Source of the DNA: JAYFNU01 sp034933305
GTDB lineage: Bacteria; Bacillota; Clostridia; Oscillospirales; Ruminococcaceae
Length of the DNA: 64,000 nucleotides
Direction of reading: 5' to 3'
Assembly (NCBI GenBank): GCA_034933305.1
Contig: JAYFNU010000002.1
Span: 1 to 64,000, forward strand
How positions within the stretch are numbered: the first letter of the stretch is position 1; every line of letters begins with the position of its first letter. Below, piece after piece: positions 61,243 through 64,000 of the stretch. The notes under the pieces are model-generated. The model did not search any database and was not told the DNA's origin. It saw nothing but the letters and a program-made list of their open reading frames with translations. Made by a program: the position numbers and the translations under genes.

Positions 61243-61280
61243 AAAAAGCGCCCGCGGACGATCGTCCGCGGGCGCTTTTG
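61243..61280. terminator. Bidirectional terminator between SDR and Crp/Fnr gene
   Basis: AAAGCGCCCGCGGACGA with its perfect complement, flanked by A-run and TTTTG. Confidence 0.92.
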
Positions 61281-61303
61281 TTTGCGGCGCAGGCGCGCCT
61301 GCG

Positions 61304-61963
61304 TCAGGGCTGCCTGAGCGAAAAGGCGTTCTTCTCGCAGCGCAGAAGACCCTCGGCGCGCATTTTCGACAGCTCGTTGGACAGCGCGCTGCGGTCGACG
61401 CCGAGATAGTCCGCAAGCTGCTGGCGATTGAACGGGATCGAAAATTCGAAACTGCCCGTGAGCTTGGCCTGCTCCGACAAATACGACAGCAGCCGGCCGC
61501 GGATGGACCGCGCGCCGGTGTGCAGGATGCGCCGGGACAGCTCGAGATTTTTGCGCGCGCAGATCTGCAGCAGATTGGCGATGAGCCGGTTGTGGTAAGC
61601 GCAGGCGTTTCCGCACGTCGACAGCAGCCGCGACGCCTGCAGGAACAGCACCTCGCTCTTCTCGGCGGCGATGACGTTGACGAGCAGCGCCTCGCCCGGG
61701 ATACAGGCGTATGTTTCCGCGAAGAGCTGGCCGGGCCCGACGTGCGCGAGGATGCTCCGGTTGCCCCAGACGTCGTCGCTTTCTATATGCGCGCCGCCCG
61801 CGAGAACGAGCCCCATCGACGTTGCGGGCTCGCCGGCGCGGAGGATGGTCTGCCCCTTTTCATACCGCTTCACGGATGCGCCGAGACAGCCGAGCATCGA
61901 CTCGATCTCCTCCCGCGACGTCCCGCGGAACAGGAGCGTGTCCGACAGAAAAGAATAATCCAA
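61304..61963 (-). CDS. Crp/Fnr-family transcriptional regulator
   Basis: 219 residues. N-terminal cyclic-nucleotide-binding-like sensor (YEKGQTILRAGEPATSMGLVLAGGAHIE, GPGQLFAET) and C-terminal helix-turn-helix (FNRQQLADYLGVDRSALSNELSKMRAEG). No four-Cys cluster motif of Fnr is visible, though C26, C86 and C116-C120 are present. The start is TTG 61963 behind GAGGTCGG. The palindrome between it and the divergent iron-sulfur operon is its likely site. Homologues often control hcp and other redox genes. Confidence 0.9.
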   Translation of the reverse strand: MDYSFLSDTLLFRGTSREEIESMLGCLGASVKRYEKGQTILRAGEPATSMGLVLAGGAHIESDDVWGNRSILAHVGPGQLFAETYACIPGEALLVNVIAAEKSEVLFLQASRLLSTCGNACAYHNRLIANLLQICARKNLELSRRILHTGARSIRGRLLSYLSEQAKLTGSFEFSIPFNRQQLADYLGVDRSALSNELSKMRAEGLLRCEKNAFSLRQP

Positions 61964-61977
61964 TCCGACCTCAATTC

Positions 61978-62020
61978 TGTTGTAAAAACAACATACATGT
62001 TTTAAATATTATAGTATACT
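61978..62020 (+). promoter_or_regulatory. Crp/Fnr palindrome and promoter of iron-sulfur operon
   Basis: TGTTGT-AAAA-ACAACA (61978-61993) is a perfect 16 bp palindrome. TATACT (62015-62020) is the -10 for the rightward operon with no consensus -35. The palindrome centre (61985.5) lies about 41.5 bp before the expected start point (62027), the class II activator position. Confidence 0.75.
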
Positions 62021-62057
62021 CCGATCAGAAAGTCAAAAAGCGATCGGAGGTCTACAG

Positions 62058-62753
62058 ATGATCCGGAAGATCATTCACATCGACGAAGAAAAATGCAACG
62101 GCTGCGGCGCCTGCGCGGCCGCCTGCCACGAGGGGGCCATCGGCATGGCGGACGGGAAGGCGAAGCTGCTGCGCGACGATTACTGCGACGGGCTGGGCGA
62201 CTGCCTGCCGGCGTGCCCGACGGGCGCCATCACCTTCACGCAGCGCGAGGCGACGGCGTATGACGGCCGGGCGGTCGCGCAGCACAAGGCGCAGGCGGCG
62301 GGCGACTGCGCGGCCGGTGGCTGCCCCGGCACCCGCGCGCAGGTCTTCCGCCGCGCGGCGGATCCGGCGCCGGAGGAGAGCGGCCCCGTATCGGAGCTGA
62401 CCCAGTGGCCGGTGCAGATCAAGCTCGCGCCGGTCAGGGCGCCGTGGTTCGACGCAGCGAAGCTGCTCATCGCGGCGGACTGCACGGCCTACGCCTACGC
62501 GCGCTTCCATGAGCGCTTCATCCGCAACCACGTCGTTCTCATCGGCTGCCCCAAGCTCGACGGCGTCGACTACGCCGAAAAGCTCACGGAGATCCTCCGG
62601 AACAACGATATCCGGAGCGTCACCGTCGTGCGCATGGAGGTGCCCTGCTGCGGCGGGCTCGAGAACGCGGCGCGGGCCGCGCTGCAGGCGAGCGGCAGGT
62701 TTATTCCCTGGCAGGTCGTGACGATTGCGACGGACGGACGGATCCTTGACTGA
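62058..62753 (+). CDS. Two-[4Fe-4S] cluster protein with C-terminal extension
   Basis: 231 residues. Residues 1-60 form a ferredoxin-like domain with C-x2-C-x2-C-x3-C (CNGCGACAAAC) and a second set (CDGLGDCLPACP), where one Cys is displaced. The rest (TQWPVQIKLAPVRAPWFDAAKLLIAADC, IGCPKLDGVDYAEKL, VPCCGGLENAARAAL) adds a conserved alpha/beta domain with Cys pairs, as in the 4Fe-4S proteins common beside Crp-type regulators. Likely an electron carrier or metal-related redox protein. CGGAGG ribosome binding site. Confidence 0.85.
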   Translation: MIRKIIHIDEEKCNGCGACAAACHEGAIGMADGKAKLLRDDYCDGLGDCLPACPTGAITFTQREATAYDGRAVAQHKAQAAGDCAAGGCPGTRAQVFRRAADPAPEESGPVSELTQWPVQIKLAPVRAPWFDAAKLLIAADCTAYAYARFHERFIRNHVVLIGCPKLDGVDYAEKLTEILRNNDIRSVTVVRMEVPCCGGLENAARAALQASGRFIPWQVVTIATDGRILD

Positions 62754-62784
62754 CAGCCGCCATGCGCGGCAGAAAGGGACAAAA

Positions 62785-62973
62785 ATGAAATACTATGTAA
62801 ACAGCACCTGCATCGGCTGCGGACTGTGCGCGTCGATGTGCCCGGAGGTCTTCACCATGACCGACGAAAACGTCTCGCTCGCGGCCGATGCGCCGGTCGA
62901 GCCCGCGCAGGAAGACGCCGCGCGGCAGGCGATGGAGAGCTGCCCCGTCGCGGCGATCGAGCAGGTGCAGTGA
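62785..62973 (+). CDS. Ferredoxin, single [4Fe-4S]
   Basis: 62 residues. CIGCGLCASMCPEVF gives three Cys plus a fourth in SCPVAAI: a one-cluster ferredoxin of Thermotoga/Bacillus type. Ribosome binding site AAAGGG. Second gene in the Crp/Fnr-controlled operon. Confidence 0.92.
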   Translation: MKYYVNSTCIGCGLCASMCPEVFTMTDENVSLAADAPVEPAQEDAARQAMESCPVAAIEQVQ

Positions 62974-62975
62974 AG

Positions 62976-63329
62976 ATGACTTATATCAAGAATATCCGGC
63001 ACGAACAGCCGCTCAGCCTCGCGGGGGAGATCGCGGCCGCGCCGGGCCAGGTCGTCAGCAAAACGCTCGCGCAGAACGACGCGCTGAGCGTCACGCTGTT
63101 CGCTTTTTCCAAGGGCGAGGAGATCGGCACGCACGCGTCGGAAGGCGACGCGATGGCGCTGGTGCTCGAGGGCCGGGGCCGCTTCACCGTCGGCGGAGAG
63201 CCGCACGTCTGCGCGGCGGGCGAGGCGATCGTCATGCCCGCCGGCAAGCCGCACGCCGTTTGCGCCGAAGAGGATTTCAAGATGCTGCTGACGGTGGTGT
63301 TCCCGCCGGAGCAGGCGCAGGAAAAATGA
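62976..63329 (+). CDS. Cupin-domain protein
   Basis: 117 residues. Small single-domain cupin: GTHASEGDAMALVLEGRGRFTVGG and VMPAGKPHAV show the two metal-site motifs (H, E and H). Typical of the short cupins found next to ferredoxin genes in Clostridia. ATG 62976 is used; an in-frame GTG at 62970 adds two residues. Two bases from the ferredoxin stop. Confidence 0.88.
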   Translation: MTYIKNIRHEQPLSLAGEIAAAPGQVVSKTLAQNDALSVTLFAFSKGEEIGTHASEGDAMALVLEGRGRFTVGGEPHVCAAGEAIVMPAGKPHAVCAEEDFKMLLTVVFPPEQAQEK

Positions 63330-63572
63330 GATCCGAACTGCGCGTCCGGCGGGTGTATGCGCCGCCGGTTCGGGCACCAGACCGCAAATTTCCCGGCCTT
63401 CGCGGAGGAGTATGCGGCGGAGCTCGACGCGAACCCGGCGGCTTCGGAATTCGCCGCGCTGTGCGCCGGGCTGCTGCGCGCGGGCAATGTGACGCTGCTT
63501 TACGCGGCAAAGGATCCGCAGGAGAACAACGCCGCCGTTCTGCGCGGCTGGCTGCTCAAAAAACTCGCATAA
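63326..63572 (+). pseudogene. DUF488 remnant with internal deletion
   Basis: The start (overlapping the cupin stop by ATGA) reads RSELRVRRVYAPP, which fits the DUF488 N-terminus. In another frame, from about 63357, RRFGHQTANFPAFAEEYAAEL...GNVTLLYAAKDPQENNAAVL is the DUF488 C-terminal half. The DGxRVLVDRLWPRG block and about 40-50 residues between are missing, and the frame shifts at the join. Remnant of a gene that ended this operon. Confidence 0.75.
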
Positions 63573-63590
63573 GCTTCCCGCAGCCTTCAG

Positions 63591-63638
63591 CGGCCCCGCG
63601 GGCGTTTCCCGGAAACGCCCGCGGGGCCGTTTTGTGTT
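63591..63638 (+). terminator. Terminator of the iron-sulfur operon
   Basis: CGGCCCCGCGGGCGTTTCC with its perfect complement, one-base centre, then TTTTG. Confidence 0.92.
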
Positions 63639-63920
63639 CCGGAGGGGAAAAACGGTGTCCGTTTCCCGAAAATCGCGCCGGAAGCCCGCGGGAACTATAC
63701 ACTTTCCGCAAAAAAGCTGTTTTTGACTATACACACGGGAATTTTGCCGCCGAATTGAGGCAATGCGCATAAAATAAATTCGCGTAAGCTCAATAAACTA
63801 TCAAAATTGTGTATCAACGGGCGCGCGGCGGGTATACAAAAGGCGAGTTGAAGTCCCGGCGCGAAGGGATTATTGTGGAACCAATGTATATTGTGTATAC
63901 TCTCAGAGGGAGGGTGACAC
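63639..63920 (+). promoter_or_regulatory. Leader region with promoter and repeated TATAC motifs
   Basis: TTGTGG (63873-63878), 17 bp, TATACT (63896-63901) can drive the last gene. ACTATACAC occurs twice (near 63694 and 63727), and GTGTAT or GTATAC again at about 63811, 63832 and 63894. These may be operator sites. No gene is seen here. Confidence 0.5.
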
Positions 63921-64000
63921 ATGAAAACGAACAAAGACAGGATCCTGGATCTCATCCAGCTTCATTTCGCCTCGGCCGGCGCGGGCGCGACCACCCAGTA
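63921..64000 (+). CDS. Start of a probable regulator, cut by the window end
   Basis: First 26 residues only: KTNKDRILDLIQLHFASAGAGATTQ, ATG behind AGAGGGAGGG. The opening resembles the winged helix N-terminus of regulators such as LevR-type or other DNA-binding proteins (KDRIL-DLI-L). Too little to name. It has its own promoter. Confidence 0.5.
   Translation, partial: MKTNKDRILDLIQLHFASAGAGATTQ

Overview
The window is a GC-rich (well over 60% by eye), gene-dense stretch from an obligately or mostly anaerobic Gram-positive bacterium, most likely an uncultured gut-type Clostridia (Firmicutes). The evidence is class III (oxygen-sensitive) ribonucleotide reductase, ferredoxin-like proteins, ethanolamine utilisation genes, AGGAGG-type ribosome binding sites, sigma-A promoters with 16-17 bp spacers, a BMP-family lipoprotein transporter, and small tightly packed operons with ATGA overlaps. 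Species cannot be assigned from the sequence alone.

Layout. 1-2.5 kb: the start of a low-complexity protein on the minus strand, then an ECF sigma factor / anti-sigma / small membrane protein operon. 2.6-5.7 kb: nrdD (with an in-frame amber codon), a 52-residue conserved companion and nrdG, behind a promoter flanked by two NrdR-type boxes. 6.0-9.0 kb: minus-strand operon of two membrane proteins and an M20 peptidase. 9.1-16.5 kb: a YtcJ-type amidohydrolase followed by an ethanolamine locus eutA-eutB-eutC-eutL/T-eutS-eutP, in which a EutL shell protein appears fused to a EutT-type cobalamin adenosyltransferase. 16.7-18.3 kb: minus-strand DMT transporter and a nucleotidyltransferase.

18.6-31.4 kb is a nucleoside salvage and catabolism locus: nitrilase-type hydrolase, amidohydrolase/deaminase, five paralogous nucleoside phosphorylase-family proteins, a GntR regulator, a YczE-like membrane protein, and a complete BMP-type nucleoside ABC importer (binding protein, double ATPase, two permeases). 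Two of the five phosphorylase paralogues have lost phosphate-site residues and each sits directly behind a canonical copy.

31.5-43.9 kb: an EctB-like aminotransferase without ectoine neighbours, an ATP-grasp protein, an SDR, a MarR-controlled heterodimeric ABC exporter, MtaB, a D-Ala-D-Ala carboxypeptidase, Pgi, an unrecognised P-loop protein and ribosomal protein L32. 44.0-44.9 kb is non-coding and made of three kinds of repeats and hairpins. 45.0-51.7 kb: housekeeping genes (DUF512 radical SAM, der, plsY, ppa, rmuC, a flippase-like membrane protein).

51.8-57.7 kb: tRNA-Leu(GAG) followed by a lower-GC island with tyrosine integrase, excisionase, a sigma-like protein, an old-yellow-enzyme-type flavoenzyme and a damaged tyrosine phosphatase. 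At about 57,745 the phosphatase and a lactonase gene meet head to head, both missing their starts, marking an illegitimate junction or an assembly join. 57.7-61.2 kb: lactonase remnant, zinc alcohol dehydrogenase, cyclase and SDR. 61.3-63.6 kb: a Crp/Fnr regulator divergent from two iron-sulfur proteins and a cupin, with a perfect palindrome at the class II activator position; then a deleted DUF488 remnant and the start of a further gene.
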